Of a DNA stretch of 7,482 nt, positions 7,360 to 7,482 are shown piece by piece. A program made the position numbers and the translations under genes. Source of the DNA: Cocleimonas sp. (lineage in GTDB: Bacteria; Pseudomonadota; Gammaproteobacteria; Thiotrichales; Thiotrichaceae); the NCBI GenBank assembly GCA_023145535.1, contig JAGLDQ010000119.1, positions 1-7,482 of the forward strand, given 5' to 3'. The stretch's first letter is position 1, and each line of letters opens with the position of its first letter. Below the pieces are notes generated by a model. That model worked only from the letters and a program-made list of their open reading frames with translations. It was not told where the DNA came from and did not search any database.

Positions 7360-7383
7360 ATGATCTACCCCTATTTCATCTGA
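7360..7383 (+). CDS. Tiny reading frame MIYPYFI with strong Shine-Dalgarno sequence (speculative)
   Basis: ATG 7360 opens seven codons, rich in aromatic residues, and stops at TGA 7381-7383. GGGAGGA at 7345-7351 is eight bases upstream and is among the strongest ribosome binding sites in the window. It ends 58 bases before the ATG of the right-edge gene. A leader peptide controlling that gene is possible. The site could also serve a larger gene whose frame was lost, or be chance. Confidence 0.2.
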   Translation: MIYPYFI

Positions 7384-7441
7384 ATCCTATCCTGTATGAT
7401 TGCCAGCCTTTATATTTTCTGATTGAATCACAAAAAATACT

Positions 7442-7482
7442 ATGGAACTAAACCTTACTTATACCCTGATAAAAGACCTGAA
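7442..7482 (+). CDS. Start of an unidentified gene cut by the right edge
   Basis: ATG 7442 opens MELNLTYTLIKDL and stays open to the window end (13 full codons). An in-frame stop at 7424-7426 precedes it, and no other usual start lies between, so this ATG would be the start. There is no good Shine-Dalgarno sequence (CACAAAAAATACT precedes it). I do not recognise the family from so few residues. The gene would be divergent from recB across 177 bases. It may not be real. Confidence 0.4.
   Translation, partial: MELNLTYTLIKDL

Noticed and set aside
7395..7400. TATGAT considered as the -10 box for the right-edge gene
   Set aside because: It matches five of six consensus bases but has no recognisable -35 at normal spacing and no proper extended TGn element.

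Overview
The window reads as a chromosomal housekeeping segment of a gammaproteobacterium that is AT-leaning by eye. The support is protein similarity as I remember the families. The SuhB N-terminus and the TrmJ protein (246 aa, the same length as the E. coli enzyme) look enterobacterial in layout. The suhB/trmJ pair is divergent, as in E. coli, and the long RecB aligns with E. coli RecB from the Walker A motif to the last residues. I cannot name the genus. A free-living Thiotrichales-like or Methylococcales-like lineage is only a guess.

Layout, left to right. (1) 1-473, minus strand: the 5' part of suhB, running off the left edge. (2) 528-1268, plus strand: trmJ, a tRNA ribose methyltransferase, divergent from suhB across 54 bases. 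(3) 1265-2605, plus strand: a secreted MltB-type lytic transglycosylase whose open frame overlaps trmJ by ATGA, although its true start is probably further in. (4) 2570-3193, minus strand: an exported TlpA/ResA-type thioredoxin whose 3' end overlaps the transglycosylase by 36 bases. (5) 3244-3639, plus strand: a YchJ-like SEC-C/NTF2-like protein, divergent from the thioredoxin gene. (6) 3683-7264, minus strand: complete recB. (7) 7265-7441: recB upstream region with two tiny reading frames on the plus strand, each behind a good Shine-Dalgarno sequence. (8) 7442 to the right edge: the first codons of an unidentified plus-strand gene.

The genes do not form one pathway. trmJ and the transglycosylase could be co-transcribed. 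The thioredoxin, the ychJ-like gene and recB each look like single transcription units, because their neighbours point the other way. recB stands without recC or recD next to it, which is the most notable feature of gene order. I found no rRNA, tRNA, CRISPR array, insertion sequence, phage gene or convincing intrinsic terminator. I see no sign of a new multi-gene system. The observations worth a second look are small: the tiny frames before the right-edge gene, the isolated recB with a polar insert, the in-register antisense overlap, and the uncertain starts of two genes.
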